A stretch of 61,182 bases of DNA, from positions 1-61,182 of the forward strand of contig CADBUZ010000020.1 in NCBI GenBank assembly GCA_902797985.1, given 5' to 3'. Of the stretch, positions 54,054 to 61,182 are shown one piece after another. The notes under the pieces are model-generated. The model was not told the origin of the DNA and made no database searches. It was given only the letters and a program-made list of their open reading frames with translations. Source of the DNA: an uncultured bacterium. GTDB lineage: Bacteria > Cyanobacteriota > Vampirovibrionia > Gastranaerophilales > Gastranaerophilaceae. Position 1 is the stretch's first letter. Each line of letters starts with the position of its first letter. The position numbers were made by a program, and so were the translations under genes.

Positions 54054-54079
54054 ATATTCTTTTATTATTAAATTTTTAA

Positions 54080-54823
54080 TTAATAAAATTTGAGCATTTC
54101 GCCTCTACGTTGTTTTTTATGATTATGTTCGTGCGGATTACGTGAGTTTAGTTGATTAACATAAGCATTAAGCGTATTTTCCATACGTTCTTGTTCTATT
54201 TGTTTTGCTTTTTCTATTTCTTCTGTTTCTGCAAAATTTTTAAGATAGTTTTGCATGTTTTTATCATAATTTATGTATTCATTTGTTTTATCTGTGTATT
54301 TTTTTTCAAGAGAATTAAGTGACTCAAGTTTTTTTGCATTTTTATTTGCGTATTCTTGTAGTTCTTCATTATATAATTCTTCTCTAAATTTTGGTAATGG
54401 TTTTTGGGCAAATTTTCTCATTTCTTCTGCATTTTCCACAGTTCTATATTTTTGAGCTGTTTTTAACCCATCTGCTTGAGCATCTTCAAAAAAAGTTAAA
54501 TAATCATTTTGTGGTTTGTCGTTGTCAAAATATTTTTCTAAAACTTTTCTAATTGGTTGGCGACCGGATTTTTTCTTCGGTGTTGTTAGATTTGTTGCAA
54601 TTGTTTTTGTTGTTGTGTTTTCAGGTTTTATCTCAATTTTATTTGAAACAAAAATATCTTGTTTTTTTATTTCAGGATTTAGTTTTCTTGCGTATAATTG
54701 AGGTGTTTTTGGTCTTGTTACAACTTTTGTGTTTGGTTGTTTCGTTAAATATTTTGTCGGGTTTGGATTTGATAAATTCAAACTAAATTTTAATTTTGGT
54801 ATTATTGCTAAAACTTTATTCAT
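54080..54823 (-). CDS. Lysine-rich coiled-coil hypothetical protein
   Basis: 247 residues, highly basic. N-terminal KVLAIIPKLKFSLNLSNPNPTKY, a low-complexity middle, then a long charged helix (about 145-235) with heptad-like spacing (KNAKKLESLNSLEKKYTDKTNEYINYDK, in segments). Ends with HEHNHKKQRRGEML. No signal peptide. Could be nucleoid- or membrane-associated; nothing specific can be claimed. Confidence 0.55.
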   Translation of the reverse strand: MNKVLAIIPKLKFSLNLSNPNPTKYLTKQPNTKVVTRPKTPQLYARKLNPEIKKQDIFVSNKIEIKPENTTTKTIATNLTTPKKKSGRQPIRKVLEKYFDNDKPQNDYLTFFEDAQADGLKTAQKYRTVENAEEMRKFAQKPLPKFREELYNEELQEYANKNAKKLESLNSLEKKYTDKTNEYINYDKNMQNYLKNFAETEEIEKAKQIEQERMENTLNAYVNQLNSRNPHEHNHKKQRRGEMLKFY

Positions 54824-54917
54824 TATATTCTCCTATATCTACTCTGCTTAATATAATGACTCTAAAGAAAAATTTTGTTATTTGCTATAAAAATTTTAAA
54901 ATATGTTTACAAAGAAT

Positions 54918-55706
54918 TTAAGTTAAAGGAAGTGCAACGGTATTATTTAAAAATTTATATTCATAAAAATCTTTTGGAATAGCTCCCCATAAACTTAAAT
55001 AAGGGGTTTTTGATTGTTTTAATTCTGATATAATATTTTCTTCATTTGTACATAATGGATAACAGTATGGAACAACTTCTTTTGCTAAAGAAATATTTAT
55101 CAGATTGTGTTTTTTATATTTTTTTTCGTATTGTAAATAATTTTTTATTCGATTAGTTTTATCTTGTTCAAAATTGAGCATTGATATTTCTTTTTCAACT
55201 TTGGGATAAATATATTTTATTTCTTGTTTATCCAGTATAATTTCATTTTGAACGAATTTTTCATAATTATTTTGCATTGTTACAGGAGTGTATAAAAATT
55301 CATCTGTTTCAAAAGGTTTTTCTAAAGAAAGATTTGTATGTAAATACGCTCCGTTTTGGACCTTGAAAAATTTTCTTAATGAATTAAAGCTGGAATGCCC
55401 GTAGTGTTTTGAATAAAAAGCTTGAGTATTATCAACAATTAAATTCGGATATATTTTTTCCAGTTTTTGGCAATTACTACCGAATAATCCAAAATAGTTA
55501 ATATATAGAATGTAAGAATTTTCAGGAAGTTTATCCACTGGTAAAAATTTTTCATTTATATGATAAAACTTGATTTTACAATTTTCGCTTTGGCAGGCAT
55601 GCCATAGAACTTTGCAAGAATAGTAGGGAATATAGATTTCTGTAATATTATATAATTTTATTAAATATTTAAGGCAATTTCTTGCAAGATTTAGTTTAAT
55701 TATCAT
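54918..55706 (-). CDS. DegT/DnrJ-like PLP-aminotransferase-related protein
   Basis: 262 residues, shorter than typical DegT enzymes (about 370). Recognisable elements: IYIPYYSCKVLWHAC (cofactor-side helix), LIVDNTQAFYS (the Asp that contacts pyridine N, followed by the QAF/Y motif) and SSFNSLRKFFKVQNGAYL, where Lys of LRKFF is the expected Schiff-base residue. The C-terminal domain is reduced. Divergent from the GT8 glycosyltransferase, suggesting a surface-sugar role. Activity uncertain. Confidence 0.5.
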   Translation of the reverse strand: MIIKLNLARNCLKYLIKLYNITEIYIPYYSCKVLWHACQSENCKIKFYHINEKFLPVDKLPENSYILYINYFGLFGSNCQKLEKIYPNLIVDNTQAFYSKHYGHSSFNSLRKFFKVQNGAYLHTNLSLEKPFETDEFLYTPVTMQNNYEKFVQNEIILDKQEIKYIYPKVEKEISMLNFEQDKTNRIKNYLQYEKKYKKHNLINISLAKEVVPYCYPLCTNEENIISELKQSKTPYLSLWGAIPKDFYEYKFLNNTVALPLT

Positions 55707-55790
55707 TCTTAAATTATATTATAATTTTGAGTGTTTTATCAATGAATTGTTATTTTAAATATGTTAAAATAGCAATGTATCGGAGGATAT

Positions 55791-56576
55791 ATGTCAAAGA
55801 TAAATATTGCATTTGGAGCTACACAAGATTGGCTTAAATATACTTTTGTCACAATATGTTCTATTTTATCTAATGGAATAGGAAATAATTACAAATTTTA
55901 TATTATGAGTGATATATTTAATAGTGATTTCGAAAATAGTTTTAAGCCAATATATGATAAACTAAAAAACATTTACCCCTTTGAGTATGAATATATAAAA
56001 ATGGATAATTCGGATTTTGAAGGAGTTGTTCATGATACAAGAGTAGGTATTTCTGCATATTATAGACTTAAGTTATCCTCTTTAGTTAATGTGGATAAGA
56101 TAATTTATCTTGATTCAGATATAGTTGTTATGGATAATATAGAAAAATTGTGGGAAATCGATATAGATAATTATTTTTTGGGTGCTGTAGAGGATAAATA
56201 CTCCGAGTTAATAGGTTGGAGAGCTAATTTAAATGAAGGTGATATATATATCAATTCGGGTGTTATGTTGATGAATTTGAAAAAGTTTAGAGATGAAAAT
56301 ATTGAAGAAAAAATGTTTAGCAAACTTAGAGAAGAAAACAATGATTATTCTGATCAAGATGTGTTGAATGATATTTGTAGGAATAAAATTTTACATTTAC
56401 CCCTAAAATATAATCTCATGGTCACAAGAGATGATCCAAACAGTTTTCCAAAACGAAAAAAAGAGTATGAAGAAGGAATAAAATCACCGATTATTCTTCA
56501 TTATGCAATAAAACCATGGATTTTACCGGTACAGTATAGTGAATATTGGAGAACATATTACCAATTAATATTTTAA
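55791..56576 (+). CDS. GT8-family glycosyltransferase (LgtC-like)
   Basis: 261 residues. NIAFGATQDWLKYTFVTICSIL start, donor-metal motif YLDSDIVVMD (DxD near residue 106), SGVMLMNLKKFRDE, YSDQDVLNDIC and the C-terminal ILHYAIKPW. This retaining glycosyltransferase typically adds glucose or galactose to lipopolysaccharide or surface glycans. CGGAGGATAT precedes the ATG. Its end overlaps the convergent HTH gene by four bases. Confidence 0.88.
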   Translation: MSKINIAFGATQDWLKYTFVTICSILSNGIGNNYKFYIMSDIFNSDFENSFKPIYDKLKNIYPFEYEYIKMDNSDFEGVVHDTRVGISAYYRLKLSSLVNVDKIIYLDSDIVVMDNIEKLWEIDIDNYFLGAVEDKYSELIGWRANLNEGDIYINSGVMLMNLKKFRDENIEEKMFSKLREENNDYSDQDVLNDICRNKILHLPLKYNLMVTRDDPNSFPKRKKEYEEGIKSPIILHYAIKPWILPVQYSEYWRTYYQLIF

Positions 56577-56788
56577 ATATTTATATCAATGATTTGTAAT
56601 TTAACTCCAATTACAGATGCAACTGTTCTGTTGTTTACTCCCAGTTTTTGTAATATTGAAGATACGTGAGCTTTAGTTGTATGTATTGAAATGAACAAGG
56701 TTTTACTAATTTGATTATTATCGTATCCGTTTGCCATTAGCGTTAAAACCTGTTTTTCTCTTTCGGTCAGTGATTTGGTTTCTTTCAT
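56573..56788 (-). CDS. LuxR-type HTH protein without receiver domain
   Basis: 71 residues from the ATG at 56788 (GGAGGGG site; longer frame from 56824 overlaps it). GerE/LuxR HTH: SLTEREKQVLTLMANGYDN...IHTTKAHVSSILQKLGVNNRTVA. A stand-alone DNA-binding domain whose recognition helix resembles that of the response regulator at 57711, so it could compete for or share its sites. Third gene of the minus-strand signalling cluster. Confidence 0.8.
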   Translation of the reverse strand: MKETKSLTEREKQVLTLMANGYDNNQISKTLFISIHTTKAHVSSILQKLGVNNRTVASVIGVKLQIIDINI

Positions 56789-56949
56789 AACCCCTCCAAA
56801 GAAAATTATATATTTTTCTGTCAATGAATGGTTTTAATAGTTTAAGTAATGTTAATATTTAACGCATTTTCACGTAAAGCGGGCATGCGAAATAGTATTT
56901 TTATATAGTGATTAAGAAATATTACAATAGTTGTTATTAAAAATATGTA

Positions 56950-57606
56950 TTAATTGAGGTATTTTAATTGAATTTCAAACACAGTTGAAGTCGTGTCTGA
57001 TTTTACTAATTTTAATGTTCCGGACATTTCTTCTATATTATTTTTTGCGATATATAATCCTAAACCGGAACCGGTTGATTTTGTAGTGACACCTTCTAAA
57101 AAGATTTCGGCCGGATTAGTAATAGGACATGCATTATTTATAATTTTTATTTTTACAATACTATTTTCTATCTCTGATTTTATTTGAATTTGTTTATTTT
57201 CTTCTTCTTTAAAAGCTTCGCATGCGTTTTTGATTAAATTTATAATAACCCCTTCAAATTTTGATTTATCTACATTGACAATAATGTCAGATAAGGTGTT
57301 TTCTAAATTGATATTAATATTTTTGTTATAACCATATACTTTTGATAGATTATATGTTTCATTCAATAGTTCATTTAGGTTATAATTCTTTAACTCTATA
57401 CAATCAGCGCTTTTTAATTCCAATAAAGAATTGCCTGCCATTGCAACAGCACGTTTTATATTTTCTGTTGCTTTGAGGATGGTTTCATCTTCAATTCCGT
57501 TTTTCGTGCAGTATCGGTTTATTATCTCTGTATATAAATCACAGATTGAAAGTTGATTTTTTACCTCGTGCGAAATATATCTTACTTTTTCTGTTTTATA
57601 ATCCAT
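56950..57606 (-). CDS. Histidine kinase without a sensor domain
   Basis: 218 residues. H-box YISHEVKNQLSICD with His13, N-box NLIKNACEAFKE, and G2 TGSGLGLYIAKNN. As in the kinase at 36188, HisKA begins at the N-terminus with the His at residue 13; no membrane or sensory domain is present. AAGGATATTT site upstream. Downstream of the NarL-type regulator by about 100 bp on the same strand, presumably its partner. Confidence 0.82.
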   Translation of the reverse strand: MDYKTEKVRYISHEVKNQLSICDLYTEIINRYCTKNGIEDETILKATENIKRAVAMAGNSLLELKSADCIELKNYNLNELLNETYNLSKVYGYNKNININLENTLSDIIVNVDKSKFEGVIINLIKNACEAFKEEENKQIQIKSEIENSIVKIKIINNACPITNPAEIFLEGVTTKSTGSGLGLYIAKNNIEEMSGTLKLVKSDTTSTVFEIQLKYLN

Positions 57607-57710
57607 AAATATCCTTAAAATGATAGTGGCTAGCGAATTTGGAATATCCTCTACTCACTATTCACTAACCACTATTCAATTAATATTAGTACTTATAACT
57701 TATCTCTTAA

Positions 57711-58412
57711 CTAAATTGAAACGAATTTAGCTTTTCTTTTCTTGTCGAAACCGTGTCTAATTGCGTATAAAACTGCTTGAGTTCTATCTTTTACTTGAAG
57801 TTTTTGGAAAATGTTATTAACGTGAGTTTTTACAGTTGTGTTAGAAATATATAATTTGCTTGATACTTCATTGTAACCGTAGCCTTGAGTTAATAAATCC
57901 AATACTTCTTCTTCTCTTTGAGTAAGTGAAGATAGAAGTTCTTCTGTTGTAGTTTCTTCTTCTTCTCTGACAGATTTTTGGAAATATTCGAAAAATCTTA
58001 GTGATAAAGCAGATGGTAAATAAATTTTACCTGATAAAACTTCTTCAATAGCACAAATTAATTGAGCAGATGCCATAGTTTTAAGAACATAACCTCTTGC
58101 ACCAACTTTCATTGCTCTAAAGATTAAATCTGCATCATCATATGCGCTCAATGCAACAACTTTTGTCGCAATACCAAGTCTTTGAATTTCGTGGATTGCT
58201 TGTAAACCATTTTTGTCAGGCATATTCATATCAACTAATACTAAATCAGGTTGATATTTTTTAACCATGTTTACGCCTGTATTAACATTTGTAGATGTTT
58301 GAACAACATCATAACAACCTTCAAGGTTTAATAATTCCTTTACTCCCATTAGATGCTCGTAATTGTCATCGATTAGAACAATTCTTGCTTTTTTTCTAAA
58401 ATCTCTATGCAT
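57711..58412 (-). CDS. NarL/FixJ-family response regulator
   Basis: 233 residues. Receiver (about 9-125) with acidic pair IDDN, phospho-acceptor Asp in LVLVDMNMPDKNG, Ser/Thr switch ALSAYD and Lys in YVLKT. LuxR-type HTH at about 163-225 (LTQREEEVLDLLTQGY...TTVKTHVNNIFQKL). Phosphorylation should promote DNA binding. GGGAGATGAAT precedes the ATG, and a 9-bp inverted repeat at 58510-58531 upstream is a possible operator. Confidence 0.92.
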   Translation of the reverse strand: MHRDFRKKARIVLIDDNYEHLMGVKELLNLEGCYDVVQTSTNVNTGVNMVKKYQPDLVLVDMNMPDKNGLQAIHEIQRLGIATKVVALSAYDDADLIFRAMKVGARGYVLKTMASAQLICAIEEVLSGKIYLPSALSLRFFEYFQKSVREEEETTTEELLSSLTQREEEVLDLLTQGYGYNEVSSKLYISNTTVKTHVNNIFQKLQVKDRTQAVLYAIRHGFDKKRKAKFVSI

Positions 58413-58509
58413 ATATTCATCTCCCTAATTTATTTCCCTCTCCACCAAATATACTACTACTTTTTAGAGGAGAAGTTCATCAATAGAAGTGTTGATTTTA
58501 CTACATTTT

Positions 58510-58531
58510 GATTAGATAGTCTTATCTAATC
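58510..58531. promoter_or_regulatory. Inverted repeat upstream of the NarL-type regulator
   Basis: GATTAGATA-gtct-TATCTAATC, perfect 9-bp arms, about 100 bp upstream of the regulator start and 115 bp upstream of the tRNA promoter. Confidence 0.45.
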
Positions 58532-58646
58532 CATTCGGTCTATAAAATGTCGGTATTCATGTCATAGCTTGATTTTTGGTTTAAAAATCTGGCGGGCATG
58601 CTCATTTAAATATATTAGTACTTTTGGTGCAGGAAATATATATTTG

Positions 58647-58675
58647 TTGACTAACAGTATGGGAAATATTAAAAT
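58647..58675 (+). promoter_or_regulatory. tRNA-Arg promoter
   Basis: TTGACT (58647-58652), 17 bp, TAAAAT (58670-58675), with the predicted start about four bases before the tRNA. Confidence 0.65.
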
Positions 58676-58685
58676 TAAATAGAAT

Positions 58686-58761
58686 GCGCTTGTAGCTCAG
58701 TAGGATAGAGCGGTGGTTTCCTAAACCGCGTCTGCCGTGGGTTCGACTCCCACCAAGCGTA
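58686..58761 (+). tRNA. tRNA-Arg (anticodon CCT)
   Basis: Cloverleaf of 76 nt. Acceptor GCGCTTG/CAAGCGT (first pair G-T), D-stem GCTC/GAGC, anticodon stem GTGGT/ACCGC with loop TTCCTAA, T-stem GTGGG/CCCAC with loop TTCGACT, discriminator A. CCA is not encoded. It reads AGG arginine codons. Confidence 0.92.
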
Positions 58762-58773
58762 TTTTTTCATAAT

Positions 58774-58803
58774 AAAAGAGCAGATTATAAAATCTGCTCT
58801 TTT
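58774..58803. terminator. Bidirectional terminator between tRNA-Arg and the Cys-rich gene
   Basis: AAAAGAGCAGATT-ataa-AATCTGCTCTTTT: 13-bp perfect stem with T-runs on both strands. Confidence 0.85.
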
Positions 58804-58828
58804 TAAATACAAAAAGCTAAGAAATATT

Positions 58829-59410
58829 TTATTTCTTAACTTTACAACCTTTTTTGCATTTACATTTTTTGTCTTTTTTAGAATTGCATCCGCAAGTGCA
58901 TTTGTCATCACAGTTACATTTTGTGCAAGCAGGACAGTCGCCGCAAGTACAACCTTCTTTGCAGCAATCACATTTTGCTTTTGATTGACATCCGCATTTG
59001 CATGATTTGTCACAGCAATTACATTTTGTGCAAGCAGGACAGTCGCCGCAAGTACAACCTTCTTTGCAGCAGTCACATTTTGCTTTTGATTGGCATCCGC
59101 ATTTGCATGATTTGTCACAGCAATTACATTTTGTGCAAGCAGGACAGTCGCCGCAAGTACAACCTTCTTTGCAGCAATCACATTTTGCTTTCGATTGGCA
59201 TCCGCATTTGCATGATTTTTTGCAGCAAGGACATTTTTTACATTTTTTACCTTGTACGGCATCAATAATATTGCCATGAATCCCTGCGCTATCTTCTGTT
59301 TGACATTGTGCTTGAGGTTGCGCAGCTGTATTTGTATCTTGTGCAGATACAGCAATATTTCCCAGTGCAAGAAATCCTACAGCCATTAACATAACCATTA
59401 GTTTTTTCAT
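58829..59410 (-). CDS. Exported Cys-rich repeat protein, metallothionein-like
   Basis: 193 residues. Signal peptide KKLMVMLMAVGFLALGNIAVSA, a 30-residue spacer, then about 145 residues that are nearly one-third Cys in C-x-C and C-C pairs. The core is a 35-residue unit (within it SCKCGCQSKAKCDCC and KEGCTCGDCPACTKC) repeated three times, encoded by a 105-bp tandem repeat, ending in KKDKKCKCKKGCKVKK. The density of Cys and Lys suggests metal binding outside the cytoplasm or a cross-linked surface layer. No homologous named family is claimed. Confidence 0.75.
   Translation of the reverse strand: MKKLMVMLMAVGFLALGNIAVSAQDTNTAAQPQAQCQTEDSAGIHGNIIDAVQGKKCKKCPCCKKSCKCGCQSKAKCDCCKEGCTCGDCPACTKCNCCDKSCKCGCQSKAKCDCCKEGCTCGDCPACTKCNCCDKSCKCGCQSKAKCDCCKEGCTCGDCPACTKCNCDDKCTCGCNSKKDKKCKCKKGCKVKK
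58921..59235. repeat. Three tandem 105-bp repeats inside the Cys-rich gene
   Basis: Units begin at 58921, 59026 and 59131; they differ at only a few positions, so copy number is likely variable between strains. Confidence 0.85.
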
Positions 59411-59637
59411 AAATAGCCTCCTTTTACTATGTTGATTATATCAATTATTAAGACTATTCGTCAATAAGGCAGTTTAAAAGGTGGCTTGCACCGAAAATAA
59501 AAGATTTTCTCGTAATAACGCAACCACTTATTCTGTCATTTCCTTATTTACAAAAATTCAAATACAACTCTCACAATAGCAAAAAATTCGTATTATTTTA
59601 CTTATATGAGTAGCGGAAAAGTGTAGGGGATGTAAAA

Positions 59638-60033
59638 ATGACAACAAATGTATCTTCAAATGTAAAACCACCTGTATTTATTGAATATACACCTGAGTAT
59701 AAAAAATCACACGGTTTGAGTAATGAACCGGATAGAATCCCTACTGTTAATTTAGTTAGAATACCGGAAAAAGATACATTGGAGTTGGGTTCATCCATAA
59801 AAGAATTTTCAACACAGCCTGCTATGTTAAAAGCAAAAATGCCAAGCCCCGAACAAATAACTAAAGGTATTGCCGTTATACCTGTAGTTTTAGAAACAGG
59901 AAAAGAAATTTTAATAAAGATTTTCGATATTAGAGATATCTGGGAAGACAGAAAAGGTAACAAAAATAATCCAAATGACAAATTTATGTTAATCTCTCAA
60001 GAAGTTGCTGATGTATTAGAACAAAAAGTTTAG
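59638..60033 (+). CDS. Hypothetical protein, 131 residues
   Basis: Start MTTNVSSNVKPPVFIEYTPEYK with a GGGGATG-type site 7-10 bases upstream. Ends with ISQEVADVLEQKV; the middle contains KGIAVIPVVLETGKEILIKIFDIR. Soluble, polar N-terminus as in other lineage-type proteins. No domain recognised. Confidence 0.6.
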   Translation: MTTNVSSNVKPPVFIEYTPEYKKSHGLSNEPDRIPTVNLVRIPEKDTLELGSSIKEFSTQPAMLKAKMPSPEQITKGIAVIPVVLETGKEILIKIFDIRDIWEDRKGNKNNPNDKFMLISQEVADVLEQKV

Positions 60034-60118
60034 AAATGTTTTGTTAACTTTGTAACGAAATTTTATTCCGTTGAAATTGTATATCAAATTTATACTTTGT
60101 ATACATGAGGATAATTTT

Positions 60119-60847
60119 ATGCAAATAAATCCAAAATTAACAGAACAAATTGTAAAAGTGAGTGCTGATGTAAAGAATCTTGTAACCGAAGAAGTTTCTA
60201 AGAGCGAAGCAATGGAACGTGTTCAAGCGAAACTTCCAACGATGAGCCTTGAATCAGTAATGCCCAAGAAAAACATTGTAAAAACAGCAGAAAAAGCAAT
60301 TGAGAGTTTTGATGTAGATAAGGCAATAGAAGAATTTTCGGACATACATGATGTAAAAACTATTGAAAAAATATGTAAACGTTGGGAACACGATTTAACA
60401 GGTATTACTAAAAAATTCGTTGAAGATACTATCCCTCAGGAAAAAGTTTATGAAGAACATAGAAAATCTATTGATGAATTGGCAAAATATGAAAAATTTG
60501 CAGTAAAACTTTCAGATATAATGGAAAAAGCGAATGTTGATCCTGAAGAGTGTTTGAGAGCATTTTCACAATATATTGAACCACATATTATGAGTACTCA
60601 GGCAACATTACGGGTAATAGATAATCTGCCAAAGGTAAAAAAAGCATATAGTGTTGTATCGTCAAGTACGCAGACAAATGAGATAAATTCAAAAAATATA
60701 GGTTCTTTTATAGAGTCAATGACTGATCTAAATTCTGCAAGTAAAGTTATTGCAAAGTTAGAAAAACAAAGAGCCAATATGCCAGAAGAAGAATTTAATA
60801 GACTGAGTAAAATGGTAGAAGAAAAACTAATACAAATATCATCATAA
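60119..60847 (+). CDS. Helical hypothetical protein, 242 residues
   Basis: Start at the ATG at 60119 (GAGGATAAT site; the upstream frame from 60071 has none). Opens MQINPKLTEQIVKVSADVKNL, the same M-Q-I style as the 53184 protein. Almost all predicted helix, with charged heptad-like segments (KVIAKLEKQRANMPEEEFNRL). No signal peptide or known domain. Terminator follows. Confidence 0.65.
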   Translation: MQINPKLTEQIVKVSADVKNLVTEEVSKSEAMERVQAKLPTMSLESVMPKKNIVKTAEKAIESFDVDKAIEEFSDIHDVKTIEKICKRWEHDLTGITKKFVEDTIPQEKVYEEHRKSIDELAKYEKFAVKLSDIMEKANVDPEECLRAFSQYIEPHIMSTQATLRVIDNLPKVKKAYSVVSSSTQTNEINSKNIGSFIESMTDLNSASKVIAKLEKQRANMPEEEFNRLSKMVEEKLIQISS

Positions 60848-60868
60848 AATGAATATCAAAGACCATAA

Positions 60869-60900
60869 AAAAGAGGTTAGACATATGTCTAACCTCTTTT
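60869..60900. terminator. Bidirectional terminator
   Basis: AAAAGAGGTTAGAC-atat-GTCTAACCTCTTTT: 14-bp perfect stem with T-runs on both strands, between the hypothetical gene and tuf. Confidence 0.9.
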
Positions 60901-60920
60901 AGTGTTATTAAAAAATATTA

Positions 60921-61182
60921 TTATTCAATAATTTTGTCAACAACACCGGCACCAACTGTTCTACCACCTTCACGGATAGCGAATCTCATACCTTCTTCGA
61001 TAGCTACAGGAGCGATCAATTCAACTGTCATAACAACGTTATCACCAGGCATTACCATTTCGCCATCGAATTGGATTGAACCGGTTACGTCAGTAGTTCT
61101 GATATAGAACTGAGGTCTGTAACCAGGGAAGAATGGAGTGTGACGTCCGCCTTCTTCTTTCTTCAATACGTAAACGTTAGCT
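60921..61182 (-). CDS. tuf: Elongation factor Tu, 3' part; 5' end outside the window
   Basis: The last 87 codons of EF-Tu domain [48 protein letters not shown] and the C-terminal [18 protein letters not shown]. The frame runs off the right edge. EF-Tu delivers aminoacyl-tRNA to the ribosome. No oddity in the visible part. Confidence 0.97.
   Translation of the reverse strand, partial: ANVYVLKKEEGGRHTPFFPGYRPQFYIRTTDVTGSIQFDGEMVMPGDNVVMTVELIAPVAIEEGMRFAIREGGRTVGAGVVDKIIE

Noticed and set aside
58921-59235. Tandem repeats as a CRISPR array
   Set aside because: The repeats are contiguous, 105 bp, without unique spacers, and coding.
58921-59268. Plus-strand ORFs over the Cys-rich gene with repeated CKQDSRRKYN or QAGQSPQVQP units
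   Set aside because: They are antisense shadows of the 105-bp repeats; the minus-strand frame has a signal peptide, a plausible start and a repeat length that is a multiple of three.

Overview
The window is an AT-rich stretch of a diderm bacterial chromosome (a TolC/RND tripartite efflux operon implies an outer membrane). Flagellar rod genes, a long-form PPi-dependent phosphofructokinase, sensorless histidine kinases with NarL-type regulators, and many small lineage-specific proteins with N-termini such as MQITPIN...QSFG fit a gut Vampirovibrionia/Gastranaerophilales (non-photosynthetic Cyanobacteria relative). That assignment is an inference from gene style, not from a marker gene.

Positions 1-17320 form an accessory region. 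It holds a TPR protein, a WG-repeat protein, a DnaB-like ATPase with a substituted Walker A lysine, and several unknown proteins including two tandem paralogue families. Many of these share one unusual promoter: a 15-bp near-dyad (consensus CGWCTTATTTTGACG) exactly 11 bp upstream of a TATAAT-like box, seen six times on both strands. Embedded in the array are defence-type modules with their own expression signals. These are a PD-(D/E)XK nuclease split by a frameshift at an A7 tract, a DUF3800 gene followed by a compact structured small RNA with its own promoter and terminator, and an IetA-IetS (AAA ATPase plus subtilisin-like protease) pair followed by an HD-domain dGTPase. The region ends in a chain of tightly packed hairpins (17363-17562).

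From 17.6 to about 47 kb the content is mostly core. It includes a TolC-RND-MFP efflux operon whose MFP gene carries an in-frame stop, thioredoxin, a second dGTPase, purine nucleoside phosphorylase, a probable RNA polymerase omega subunit, and a four-gene flagellar rod operon behind a sigma-28-like promoter. It continues with thiL, plsY, an acyl-CoA synthetase, PPi-PFK, a sensorless histidine kinase with a multi-receiver regulator, speD/speB for polyamines, rbgA and an apparently damaged rplS. Lineage-specific hypothetical proteins, an XRE regulator, a GT2 glycosyltransferase and a protein combining a HEIRH zincin motif with a possible His-Asp-Cys protease domain complete this part.

Downstream of valS, 50.0-53.0 kb is a REP/BIME-like zone. 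It holds a dozen GGTGCGTC...GACGCACC palindromes of three subtypes, an adjacent REP-associated tyrosine transposase (RAYT), and a duplicated fragment of the valS 3' end. The last 8 kb hold small unknown proteins, an aminotransferase-like protein, a GT8 glycosyltransferase, a second sensorless two-component cluster, tRNA-Arg(CCT), an exported Cys-rich repeat protein resembling a metallothionein, and the 3' part of tuf at the window edge. Several genes (thiL, the histidine kinase at 36188, both XRE regulators, the RAYT) have a -10-like box 6-7 nt before the ATG and no Shine-Dalgarno sequence, as expected for leaderless mRNAs.
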